Assembly (NCBI GenBank): GCA_012518115.1
Contig: JAAYTD010000085.1
Coordinates: forward strand, 1-43,107
From: Ignavibacteria bacterium
GTDB taxonomy: Bacteria; Bacteroidota; Ignavibacteria; Kapaibacteriales; UBA2268
Direction of reading: 5' to 3'
DNA: 43,107 nucleotides
Below the pieces are notes generated by a model. That model was not told the DNA's origin, made no database searches, and saw only the letters and a list, made by a program, of their open reading frames with translations. A program made the position numbers and the translations under genes. The stretch's first letter is position 1. Each line of letters begins with the position of its first letter. Below are positions 35,892 to 43,107 of the stretch, piece by piece.

Positions 35892-35990
35892 TTGTCTGAA
35901 CTATGATTTATGGGATTTGTGTGATTTATATGATTATTAAAATTTAACTTGCCTAAAGGTCGGGCTACAAATTATTATTCAAAATGATAT
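35892..35990. repeat. MITE-like fragment (one end only)
   Basis: It begins with the TGTCTGAACTATGATTTATG module, holds CCTAAAGGTCGGGCTACAA, and ends in ATTATTCAAAATGATAT, the right inverted end with one change. The left inverted end is missing. Its right edge is exactly where the first tandem unit begins. Confidence 0.65.
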
Positions 35991-35999
35991 AAGCAGAGA

Positions 36000-36098
36000 A
36001 AAATTTTGTGCAGATTTAAAAGGAGTAAGCCTCTCAAGTGCTGTCAAAGACGCTTTCCTAAGAGGCTCTATATTATGCTCAAAAAATTAAAAAATTAA
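36000..36098 (-). ncRNA. Candidate small RNA, unit 1
   Basis: Predicted from the promoter at 36103-36134 (minus) and the hairpin AGCCTCT/AGAGGCT (36028-36034 with 36061-36067). An inner stem is possible (GTC-AAA-GAC with AAGT/GCTT around it). After the stem the RNA reads ACUCCUUUU. The outermost stem pair seen in units 2 and 3 is lost here. Ends are inferred; no classic terminator was found. Confidence 0.55.
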
Positions 36099-36102
36099 CA
36101 TA

Positions 36103-36134
36103 CAAATATACAAAAATTATTTTAACTATGCAAA
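36103..36134 (-). promoter_or_regulatory. Promoter of small-RNA unit 1
   Basis: On the minus strand TTTG (36134-36131), exactly 20 bases, then TATATTTG (36110-36103). A near-perfect palindrome, TGCA-AATTTTAATTAAAATT-C-TGCA (36129-36153), overlaps the -33 element and could bind a regulator. Confidence 0.75.
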
Positions 36135-36245
36135 TTTTAATTAAAATTCTGCATTTTTTTCTAATTTTGTTAAAAAATCTTGGTTCAGATATTATCTCAT
36201 AAAATAAAAACAGGCTACATAATGAAGCAGAACTTGTGAAGTAAC

Positions 36246-36344
36246 AAGCAGAGAAAAATTTTGTGCAGATTTAAAAGGAGTAAGCCTCTCAAGTGCTGTC
36301 AAAGACGCTTTCCTAAGAGGCTTTATATTATGTTCAAAAATTAA
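36246..36344 (-). ncRNA. Candidate small RNA, unit 2
   Basis: Same layout as unit 1. Stem AAGCCTCT (36282-36289) pairs with AGAGGCTT (36316-36323), a full 8 bp. The core is identical to the other units. The pyrimidine run CUCCUUUU lies at 36280-36273 on the minus strand. Confidence 0.55.
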
Positions 36345-36348
36345 CATA

Positions 36349-36380
36349 CAAATATATAAAAATTATTTTAATTATGCAAA
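36349..36380 (-). promoter_or_regulatory. Promoter of small-RNA unit 2
   Basis: On the minus strand TTTG (36380-36377), 20 bases, TATATTTG (36356-36349). The same palindrome as in unit 1 spans 36375-36399. Confidence 0.75.
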
Positions 36381-36489
36381 TTTTAATTAAAATTCTGCAT
36401 TTTTTTCTAATTTTATGCAAGTTTTGGTTCAGATATTATCTCATAAAATAAAAACAGGCGATATAATGAAGCAGAACTCGTGAAGTAAC

Positions 36490-36587
36490 AAACATAGAAA
36501 AATTTTATGCAGATTTAAAAGGAGTAAGCCTCTCAAGTGCTGTCAAAGACGCTTTCCTAAGAGGCTTTAATTATGTTAAAAAATTTA
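36490..36587 (-). ncRNA. Candidate small RNA, unit 3
   Basis: Stem AAGCCTCT (36526-36533) with AGAGGCTT (36560-36567). The core is identical to the other units although the flanks are the most diverged. This unit is the first on the minus strand, nearest to the orphan gene. Confidence 0.55.
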
Positions 36588-36591
36588 AGCA

Positions 36592-36623
36592 CAAATATAT
36601 AAAATTTATTTTAATTGTGCAAA
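36592..36623 (-). promoter_or_regulatory. Promoter of small-RNA unit 3
   Basis: On the minus strand TTTG (36623-36620), 20 bases, TATATTTG (36599-36592). Both boxes and the spacing are kept although the spacer has changed. The palindrome of units 1 and 2 is decayed here. Confidence 0.72.
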
Positions 36624-36846
36624 TTTTTAATTAAAAAATTCACATTTTTTTGTTCTAGTCTTATAAAAAACTTCATTTTATTAAGATTTATAAGGTGCTT
36701 ATATTTATCTAACAATTAGTATAAGATAGACTTAGTTTATTATTCGAAACTTCTATAAACACACTTATTAATTTCGTCATCTTTTTTTTGATAAAAGAAG
36801 CTTTAAAGTTTGCTTTCAGAAATCTTATTATGGTTTGAAATTTACA

Positions 36847-37584
36847 TTAGCTGTTTACATCTGCATTGTCTTTGGAGCTTATATAATCCAATAAAAAATA
36901 AGAAAGCAAAATGAGTTCGTCTTTGTCTTGTTCATTTACTTCTAAAATATCCTTCGCAACAGCACAAACCTGATAGTTTTTTTCATAAATACTTTCGTTA
37001 CTATTGTCATCAAAGAATTCATTATATAATTCATCTATATGTTCTCTATGATAGATGTGTACGAAGTCCGATACATTGTCCAATATTGCTAATTTCATCA
37101 AAATATGTTTAGCACTATAATTGCTTTTTTCAATTGTTTGAATTTTCTTGAATGGGTTAGTTTCAGATACTATGCTCTCTAATAATCCTTTGATATTTTC
37201 GTTGAAATATTCCTCTGCTTCTTCCCTTGAAGCATTTTCTTTGTTTTCCTTTTTAATATAATAGGTTTGATTATCCTGATTAAGTTTTACTTCAAAGTCT
37301 TTCGCATTAGTAACCTTAGAGAAACCTAAAACATTATTTGTAGTTTGTTCTAAAAAATTACACAGATAAGCACCCGGCATTCTGTCTTTAGCATTTTCCA
37401 TAGTGTTTGTGTAATCATCTAAAGTCAACGTGCCGTCTGTTATTTTCTTTCTATATATCTTCCAGTTTGAAAGCAGCTCGTCAATTTCTTTTTGATCTTT
37501 CAACTTAGTTTTTCTTTTAAACTTTTTCCAAAGATCTTTGATTTGAGCTTTTTGTTCTTCTGTAAGTGAACTTTTCTTTTCCAT
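36847..37584 (-). CDS. Orphan protein of unknown function, possibly McrB-N-like
   Basis: A 245-residue, charged, soluble protein that I do not recognise securely. The first 40 residues are a Lys/Glu-rich helix. The middle has MPGAYLCNFLEQTTNNVLGF. A later stretch, YSAKHILMKLAILDNVSDFVHIYHREHIDELYNEFF (about 156-191), loosely recalls the N-terminal part of some McrB-type restriction proteins. No ATPase domain follows, so at most this would be a stand-alone piece. AAAGGAG lies before the ATG. A decayed promoter lies about 150 bases upstream next to a MITE-like element. The small-RNA array follows its 3' end. Confidence 0.6.
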   Translation of the reverse strand: MEKKSSLTEEQKAQIKDLWKKFKRKTKLKDQKEIDELLSNWKIYRKKITDGTLTLDDYTNTMENAKDRMPGAYLCNFLEQTTNNVLGFSKVTNAKDFEVKLNQDNQTYYIKKENKENASREEAEEYFNENIKGLLESIVSETNPFKKIQTIEKSNYSAKHILMKLAILDNVSDFVHIYHREHIDELYNEFFDDNSNESIYEKNYQVCAVAKDILEVNEQDKDELILLSYFLLDYISSKDNADVNS

Positions 37585-37736
37585 TTTTTCTCCTTTGTAA
37601 GTAAATTATTTATTTTAATACTAGCTATATCTATTTTAGTTTTTTTATCTTTATTAAAATAAAATCAGTATAACACAATATATTAATAATATTTTATTTG
37701 TTTCAACTTGTCGCTTCGCTTATATTAAATATACAA

Positions 37737-37744
37737 AAAATATA
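37737..37744 (-). promoter_or_regulatory. Remnant -7 element of a duplicated promoter
   Basis: On the minus strand TATATTTT, one base off TAnnTTTG, in a context (TATACAAAACTC on the plus strand) shared with the permease promoter at 35822. The MITE-like copy 3 starts 14 bases away, inside what would be the spacer to the -33 element. It would serve the orphan gene if still active. The remaining 37585-37736 is AT-rich without other signals. Confidence 0.4.
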
Positions 37745-37757
37745 CAAAACTCTTATT

Positions 37758-38080
37758 ATACCATTTTGAATAATATATTAGTTCAATGATGTTTTAAAAT
37801 TCCCCTTCGGAACGAAGGGTGGCAAGCGAAGCTTGACAGGGTAGTCTATTAAAAAATTAACAACAAACCCCGTAGGGGTGAAATTATTATAGAAAAAAAA
37901 TTAGCAGAATGACAAACAAACCCCGTAGGGGTGACATACCGTTGTCGTTATGGCTAATTAAAAATGTCACCCCTACGGGGTTTTATAAAAATTTGGATTT
38001 CACAATACTATAATAATGTCATCCCTACGGGATTAATTAGGATAACTACGTTTAGAGCAAATTATAATTCAATTTGGTAT
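37758..38080. repeat. MITE-like element, copy 3
   Basis: A 323-bp element with ends ATACCATTTTGAATAAT and ATTCAATTTGGTAT. It carries the CCCCTTCGGAACGAAGG and GGCAAGCGAAGCTTGACAGGG modules and several CCCCGTAGGGGTGA repeats. A perfect 20-bp inverted repeat (37918-37937 with 37964-37983) lies inside, which makes this copy longer than copies 1 and 2. Confidence 0.78.
37918..37983. repeat. Perfect 20-bp inverted repeat with CCCCGTAGGGGTGA cores
   Basis: AAACCCCGTAGGGGTGACAT pairs with its complement at 37964-37983 around a 26-base loop. Related single copies are at 37866 and 38012, and ATCCCTACGGGAT occurs near 14390. On a transcript this would fold into a very stable stem. Confidence 0.9.
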
Positions 38081-38146
38081 TAATCCTACAATTCATTTCT
38101 AAAAAAATCTTGAAATCTATAAAAAATCAAAAATTATTGTTTAAAA

Positions 38147-38187
38147 ATAAGACAAAAATCCCGATTAAAAATATCTTCAATCGGGAA
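38147..38187 (-). terminator. Rho-independent terminator of the porin gene
   Basis: TCCCGATT at 38159-38166 pairs with AATCGGGA at 38179-38186. On the minus strand TTTTTGTC follows. It lies about 70 bases beyond the porin stop. Confidence 0.85.
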
Positions 38188-38255
38188 ATTTTTGCTATAA
38201 ATATCTGAACTGCTAAATTTGGTTAGCAGTTGTTTTTGTAAAGGATTAAGTAGAA

Positions 38256-39518
38256 TTAAAACTTCGACTTTAAAATAGTAGGATTCACGTTCAGTGAAAT
38301 AAACATCCAGTTTTGTATGCGATTTTTATCCCCACCTTTGATTTGGAAAAATGCATCTGTGCCGAACATCATCGAGTAACCGCCTTGTAGCGTGATATAC
38401 GAAAGAATAGGGTAGGTAACCGTTAAATCAATTTCAGTGCCTAATCCTTTTTTCTCTTCGCCGTTCACATAAACAGGTTGTTGAGCGAAAAAGCTATGGG
38501 CTGCAAGATCTATTGTAAATTTATTTGCAGGTTTGAAAACAAGTGAGCCATAAAAATCTAGCAAACCATAATCCCCAAACGGTGAAGCGTAGAAATAATC
38601 CATTGTACCATAATATTTATGGTTAGTGCCATAAATCGGATTAAAAGCGTTGAATTTTTCGCTTGTTTTGTCGTCGCCTGAAAGATAATCAGCGCCCAAA
38701 GCTGCTGAAAATGTAGGTGTAAACTTGTACTCTCCTTTAAAATTTCCCATTAATGCGCTTAAATCTAATCCTGCTGCCGATTTTCCCATTTGATAATAAA
38801 ATGAGCCGACTAAATTTAAATTGCCAATGTTATAGATAAGGTTTGTTCCTGCCGTTTGCATATTGTTAATGCTTGGTTCTGCCTCAGTGCCAGCCTGAAA
38901 ACCAAGATTCATAAATAGTAAGGAGCCCGTAAAGTTTTTGTTGTTATTATATAAGTAGTGAGCTGTTTGCATAAGCTTGTAAGGTTGCCCACCAAATTCG
39001 TAAAATGTGCCTTGACGCGGAGATTTTGGCATTTGGTTATATGCTAAGACTAAATGTAGCCGATGCTCTTTGTTGTCAAAACCCATTTTAAGAGCATCGT
39101 GCCAGCGACTTGCCTGATGCCAGTCAGGTGATCCAAGAATACGACCGTCATCATAAGACAGTGCTTGACGTCCTAATTGTAGAAACCAATTGTTTTGGGT
39201 TAGTTTTGCCCATGCTTCGTTTAGTGTGAAATTAGGAGCATCGTCAACTTGCGGTTTTTGTCCCCAAAGCGAAATGTCTTGTCCCGATAGTCCCATCGAT
39301 AAAAAACCGTTATCGTAGCCAAGAGTTAAACGAGCTCTATTAGAAATAAAAGCAATAGGCTTGTCGTCTTCTCTTAACGGTAGCTTTGCACCATGATTAA
39401 ATTCGAAACGTGGTCTAATCTGTGCCTTCATAAAAAAATCTCCTCCTGCTTGAGCAAAAACCATATTTTCAGGTATAAGGAGTACAATAGCAATGATAAA
39501 TAGATAAATCTTTTTCAT
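38256..39518 (-). CDS. Outer-membrane porin, alginate-export family
   Basis: A 420-residue beta-barrel protein. The signal peptide ends at VFAQA (about residue 23). The mature part begins GGDFFMKAQIRPRFEFNHG and continues with SNRARLTLGYDNGFLSMGLSGQDISLWG and WFLQLGRQALSYDDGRILGSPDWHQASRWHDAL, the pattern of the alginate_exp family. Many short amphipathic strands follow. Such proteins often act as general or substrate-specific outer-membrane channels; alginate itself need not be the substrate. It is monocistronic with a terminator. Confidence 0.85.
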   Translation of the reverse strand: MKKIYLFIIAIVLLIPENMVFAQAGGDFFMKAQIRPRFEFNHGAKLPLREDDKPIAFISNRARLTLGYDNGFLSMGLSGQDISLWGQKPQVDDAPNFTLNEAWAKLTQNNWFLQLGRQALSYDDGRILGSPDWHQASRWHDALKMGFDNKEHRLHLVLAYNQMPKSPRQGTFYEFGGQPYKLMQTAHYLYNNNKNFTGSLLFMNLGFQAGTEAEPSINNMQTAGTNLIYNIGNLNLVGSFYYQMGKSAAGLDLSALMGNFKGEYKFTPTFSAALGADYLSGDDKTSEKFNAFNPIYGTNHKYYGTMDYFYASPFGDYGLLDFYGSLVFKPANKFTIDLAAHSFFAQQPVYVNGEEKKGLGTEIDLTVTYPILSYITLQGGYSMMFGTDAFFQIKGGDKNRIQNWMFISLNVNPTILKSKF

Positions 39519-39915
39519 AAATGTAAAGTTAATTAATTGAAAAATCAGTTAGTTAAAATATTATATGCCATTTTGCATTCAGGTTAAAGTTGTTCATTGT
39601 GTTTAACTTGTAGCCCATAAGTTACGGCTACAATAGTAAAAAAGTATATGAACGATTTTCAATTCATTTTAATTTTTATGACTTTTTTAAAAAAATTAAA
39701 TTAAATAAAAATTAAATTGCGACTAATATAATAATAATTTCAACAAGAATAACTATATGATTATCAATTGATAAATATTTTTCTTTATAAACAACATGTT
39801 TTAATTTAGGAGCTATGTAAAAAGCAAACTTGATTTGTTAAGCTAAATTATATAATTTTGTCTTAATGTGTTTTTAGCAGACAACAATATTTTTAGATAT
39901 ATTTTATCAACTTTC
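39519..39915. other. Intergenic region between typA and the porin gene
   Basis: 397 bases. TTGTAGCC at 39608-39615 pairs with GGCTACAA at 39626-39633; this small REP-like hairpin resembles CGGGCTACAA in the fragment near 35960. On the plus strand CTTG, 20 bases, TAATTTTG (about 39831-39858) looks like a promoter pointing into the 3' end of typA, but no plus-strand gene follows. The porin promoter should lie here but was not identified. Confidence 0.4.
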
Positions 39916-41712
39916 TTACTTCTTACTTTTTTTCCGCTCTGTACTGTCTAAAATAATTTTACGTAATCTCAAAAATTTTGGAGTAACTTCTAAATATTCA
40001 TCTTCAGCAAGATATTCCATAGATTCTTCTAAAGATAATTTTTTTGCAGGCACAATCATAGCTTTATCATCTGAGCCTGATGCTCTCATATTAGTAAGTT
40101 GTTTCCCTTTTACAACATTAACACCTATATCTTCTGTTTTGCTATTTTCGCCAATAATTTGTCCGCAATATACAGTGTCGTTTGGTTCAATAAAGAATAT
40201 ACCTCTATCTTGCAATTTGTCAATAGAATATGCGGTTGCCACACCTGTTTCTATAGCTATAATAGAACCTGTTTTTCGACTTGAAATATCACCTTTCCAA
40301 GGTCCGAACTCTTTAAATCTGTGTGTCATGATAGCTTCGCCTTGCGAGACTGTAAGTATATTATTTCTTAGTCCAATAATTCCTCTTGAAGGGATATCAA
40401 ACTCGATTTGTGTTCTATCTCCTTTTACATCAATAGATACGATTTCTGCTTTTCTTGCAGTAGCTTGTTCGATAACTTTTCCTGCTAATTCTTCAGGCAC
40501 AACAATTGTAAGTTGTTCCATAGGTTCGTAAATTTCGTTATTAATTTCTTTTGTAATAACTTTCGGTTGTCCAACTTGGAGCTCGTAGCCTTCGCGTCGC
40601 ATAGTTTCTATTAAAATTGATAAATGTAAAATTCCGCGTCCATATACAGTAAAAGCGTCAGGTGAATCAGTAGGTTCGATGCGTATAGCTAGATTCTTTT
40701 CTGTTTCTTTGTAAAGTCGTTCTTTCAAGTGGCGTGAGGTAACAAACTTTCCGTCTTTTCCAAAAAATGGTGAGTTGTTGATTGTAAATAGCATACTCAT
40801 AGTAGGCTCATCTACTGCAACAGGCTCTAAACCTTCAGGATTTTCAAAGTCTGCAATTGTATCGCCAATGTCAAAATTTTCAGGACCAAGTACTGCAACA
40901 ATTTCACCTGCTTCAATTTTATGTTTTACTTTCTCTTTGCCAAGTCCTTCAAACACATAGAGCTCTTTAACTTTAGAATGTTCTATTTGCTTGTTTCTTT
41001 TTACAATAGATATGTTTTGTCCGGCAATAAGCGAACCGCGGCTAAGTCTTCCGACCGCTATTCGTCCAACAAATGAGGAATAATCTATAGAAGTGATCAT
41101 CATTTGCGTTGTACCTTTCTCAAAAACAGGCGGAACAAAGTATTCAAGAATTTTATCTAATAAATACATTACGTTATCTGTCGGTTTCTGCCAATCAGCC
41201 GACATCCAACCTTGTTTGGAAGAACCATAGACTACAGGATAATCAAGTTGTTCGTCTGTAGCTCCTAAATTGAACATAAGCTCCCAAACAGCATCATTTG
41301 TTAAACTAGGGTTGCAGTTCGGTTTATCTACTTTGTTTATAACAACAATAGGATTTAATTCCATTTCTAAAGCTTTTTGCAAAACAAAACGTGTCTGCGG
41401 CATAGGACCTTCGAAAGCATCAACTAAAAGTAAAACACCGTCAGCCATATTTAAAACACGCTCTACTTCACCACCAAAATCCGAGTGTCCGGGCGTATCA
41501 ATTATATTTATCTTCGTGTTCTTATACCTTACCGAAACATTTTTTGAAAGGATTGTAATACCTCGCTCACGCTCTAAATCGTTGTTATCTAATACTAAAT
41601 TGCCAACATCTTGATTCGTTCTAAATAAATTTGTTTGATATAAAATTCTATCTACTAAGGTAGTTTTACCGTGATCAACATGAGCTATTATAGCAATATT
41701 TCTAATTTCCAT
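39916..41712 (-). CDS. typA: Ribosome-associated GTPase TypA/BipA
   Basis: Translational GTPase that acts in ribosome assembly and stress. The 598 residues are normal. HVDHGKT is at 11-17, RERGIT at 48-53, DTPGH at 72-76 and NKVD at 126-129, so all GTP-binding motifs are intact. Domain II, the EF-G-like domains III and V (GRGILHLSILIETMRREGYELQVGQPKVI; PSRGIIGLRNNILT) and the BipA-specific C-terminus follow. The ATG start is the only sensible one for the P-loop spacing. Confidence 0.97.
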   Translation of the reverse strand: MEIRNIAIIAHVDHGKTTLVDRILYQTNLFRTNQDVGNLVLDNNDLERERGITILSKNVSVRYKNTKINIIDTPGHSDFGGEVERVLNMADGVLLLVDAFEGPMPQTRFVLQKALEMELNPIVVINKVDKPNCNPSLTNDAVWELMFNLGATDEQLDYPVVYGSSKQGWMSADWQKPTDNVMYLLDKILEYFVPPVFEKGTTQMMITSIDYSSFVGRIAVGRLSRGSLIAGQNISIVKRNKQIEHSKVKELYVFEGLGKEKVKHKIEAGEIVAVLGPENFDIGDTIADFENPEGLEPVAVDEPTMSMLFTINNSPFFGKDGKFVTSRHLKERLYKETEKNLAIRIEPTDSPDAFTVYGRGILHLSILIETMRREGYELQVGQPKVITKEINNEIYEPMEQLTIVVPEELAGKVIEQATARKAEIVSIDVKGDRTQIEFDIPSRGIIGLRNNILTVSQGEAIMTHRFKEFGPWKGDISSRKTGSIIAIETGVATAYSIDKLQDRGIFFIEPNDTVYCGQIIGENSKTEDIGVNVVKGKQLTNMRASGSDDKAMIVPAKKLSLEESMEYLAEDEYLEVTPKFLRLRKIILDSTERKKSKK

Positions 41713-42153
41713 ATTTTTATTTTATTCTTTTATAAAGATTATAAAAATAATATTTTTTTGTGAATTTATTATTAATTATCACAAGTAAAAAATTATCAGA
41801 CAGAAAAATAATATAATTTACAATAATTATAGAAGTTATATATTATGACAATATTTCTACAAAAATGTTGTATAATTTCAATTGTAAAGTATTCGTTTAC
41901 TTTAGCAACTTTGTTTTATTTAAGGATTTATAGTTTTTATTGTTGTTTAATATTATTAATGATGTATTGTTTCGGCTGTAGCTATTAAAAGATAGAGTTT
42001 TGGGAAACAAGTGGTCGCATAATTCTTGTGGAAGATATGAAAGGACAATAGCTAAAACTTTAATATAGCTAAGAATATGGAGCATAAATTATTTAAATTA
42101 ATTAATAATAACGGAATTTTTAATGAACTAAGTAAATAAGATATAAGAAAAAA
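41713..42153. other. Intergenic region upstream of typA, with an unexplained richer segment
   Basis: 441 bases. Most is AT-rich, but about 41940-42080 has a more complex composition than its surroundings. A 62-codon frame on the minus strand (41897-42085) covers it. It has no start signal or family resemblance that I can name, so I do not call it a gene. It may be a decayed gene or an untranslated RNA. Confidence 0.3.
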
Positions 42154-43080
42154 TTATCCAAAAGATAAAACTTTTACAGCATTTTCATATTCATCTATTA
42201 AGGATTGTTTTATGATAGTTAAAGCAGAATCGTAAGTTAAACTATCATTATCAACAATCTCAAATACTAGTTCATTAGAAATATAGTAATTAGGTTGTGT
42301 GTTTTCTGCATCCCATTGTTTATTATTGCATTCGAAAGATAACCATTCAGATAAAGAGACAATAGCAGAAAGCGGATGTTCTATTTTTTTGAAACTTGGA
42401 TTGATAATAAAATCGTCTTCATAGTCTATTTTATCTGCAATAAAAAATGGAGTATGATGATTATACAATGCAGTAACTATTTGTTCAGGAAAATTCCATC
42501 TTTCTGCAAACCAGGCGCCTACATCAGAATGAGTACATTCAAAAACATGCATCTCAGCTTCAATAATAGTATATCCTTCCGAAGCTTGTAGTTTTCGAAC
42601 TTTATTAAAGTTATTCCTGAATTTATCTATTAAAATTAAAATTCCTATATCATGTATAAGTCCTGCAACAAACGCTTCGGAAACTAATTTATAATTCAAC
42701 TTCCGAGCTAAGAAACGTGAAGCAGCGCCACAAAAAATAGAGTAGTGCCAAAATTGTCTAATGTCAAAACTTTCTAACTTTATATTTCTAAAAACCCTAT
42801 GCAACAACAAACTTATTAAAATCTCTTTTAATATATTCGCTCCAAGTATAACGATTGCTAAATCTACTGTTGAAATTTTTCTAACCAAACCATACAGTGG
42901 AGAGTTTGCAACACGGAGAATCCTTGCAGTTAATCCTTGATCTTGTTCTATAAGAGTAGATACAGTTTTCACATTGAAATTAGGATTATCTATTTCTTTT
43001 AGAACGTCGGCAATAACAATAGGTATTGCTGGTAAATCAGTAAATGATTCTAACTTACGTTTTACTTTTTGGCTAAGCAT
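42154..43080 (-). CDS. HDOD domain signalling protein
   Basis: A 308-residue protein made almost wholly of one HDOD domain. DLPAIPIVIADVLKEIDNPN and LIEQDQGLTARILRVANSPLYGL (about 15-65) are the typical start. H143-D144-I-G (GLIHDIGILIL) keeps the HD pair that many HDOD proteins lose, and YNHH follows near 225. HDOD proteins take part in signalling and often bind partners rather than hydrolyse nucleotides. No receiver, GGDEF or EAL domain is attached. The start is 27 bases from the window end, so upstream partners are not visible. Confidence 0.88.
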   Translation of the reverse strand: MLSQKVKRKLESFTDLPAIPIVIADVLKEIDNPNFNVKTVSTLIEQDQGLTARILRVANSPLYGLVRKISTVDLAIVILGANILKEILISLLLHRVFRNIKLESFDIRQFWHYSIFCGAASRFLARKLNYKLVSEAFVAGLIHDIGILILIDKFRNNFNKVRKLQASEGYTIIEAEMHVFECTHSDVGAWFAERWNFPEQIVTALYNHHTPFFIADKIDYEDDFIINPSFKKIEHPLSAIVSLSEWLSFECNNKQWDAENTQPNYYISNELVFEIVDNDSLTYDSALTIIKQSLIDEYENAVKVLSFG

Positions 43081-43107
43081 TATATAGTTCTTTCATTTTA
43101 ATTCTCA

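Larger units (their letters stand above)
35991..36655 (-). repeat. Array of three tandem units of about 245-255 bp
   Basis: Units run 35991-36245, 36246-36489 and 36490 to about 36655; the last is incomplete at its far end. A block of about 57 bases around the hairpin is identical in all three. The surrounding AT-rich parts differ by substitutions and small gaps. It fills most of the gap between the permease and the orphan gene. The period, unit length and copy number do not fit CRISPR. Confidence 0.95.

Noticed and set aside
36036-36060. A seven-codon frame GTG...TAA behind AAGGAG on the plus strand, identical in all three tandem units.
   Set aside because: It lies in the hairpin loop, the spacing to AAGGAG is long, and the promoters point to the other strand. 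Identity is explained by the RNA core.
35991-36655. CRISPR array.
   Set aside because: Repeats are about 245 bp with no short repeat-spacer alternation, and there are only three units and no cas genes.
41897-42085. A 62-codon minus-strand frame as a gene.
   Set aside because: No ribosome site, no recognisable family and no coupling to a neighbour; kept only as an unexplained segment.

Overview
The window is AT-rich DNA from a bacterium of the Bacteroidota/Chlorobiota (FCB) group. Four things point there: a secreted protein with a type IX secretion C-terminal domain, the long SecA form with an extra insert and a SEC-C zinc tail, the AtpZ-AtpI-a-c-b-delta-alpha ATP synthase gene order, and promoters of the Bacteroidota type. 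Several promoters read TTTG, exactly 20 bases, then TAnnTTTG. No 16S gene is present, so I cannot place it more closely; a deep branch such as Ignavibacteria or Kapabacteria is only a guess.

Layout: 506-5199 (minus) is an ATP synthase operon ending at atpA with a terminator and no atpG. 5451-10667 holds glycogen phosphorylase and a GH57 branching enzyme (both minus), with scpA on the plus strand between them. 10787-13750 (minus) is an operon of a NapH-like iron-sulphur membrane protein, a TPR protein and a flippase, preceded by a separate ferredoxin gene. 14054-14628 is a block of mixed intergenic repeats, followed by a lipoprotein. 16109-21691 (plus) carries secA, a Wzi-like outer-membrane protein and a DUF2461 protein, then tRNA-Asn, a T9SS cargo protein and an acyltransferase.

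24904-33496 (plus) is a type I restriction-modification operon: hsdM, an AlbA_2/HATPase regulator-like gene, hsdS, a REP-associated tyrosine transposase (RAYT), hsdR. Most junctions overlap, so the genes look translationally coupled. The regulator gene carries twelve 21-bp in-frame repeats. The RAYT gene carries a REP-like palindrome and 27-bp repeats inside its own reading frame.

33528-41712 (minus) has an SLC12-like permease, an orphan 245-residue protein, a porin and typA; an HDOD protein follows at the end. Between the permease and the orphan gene lie three tandem units of about 245 bp. Each has a perfect Bacteroidota-type promoter on the minus strand and an identical hairpin core. They are best read as an array of three small-RNA genes and are the most novel feature here.

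A family of MITE-like elements with ends ATACCAwwTTGAAT occurs three times in full (178-390, 24567-24787, 37758-38080) and once as a fragment. One copy appears to have split a duplicated promoter whose intact form survives upstream of the permease.
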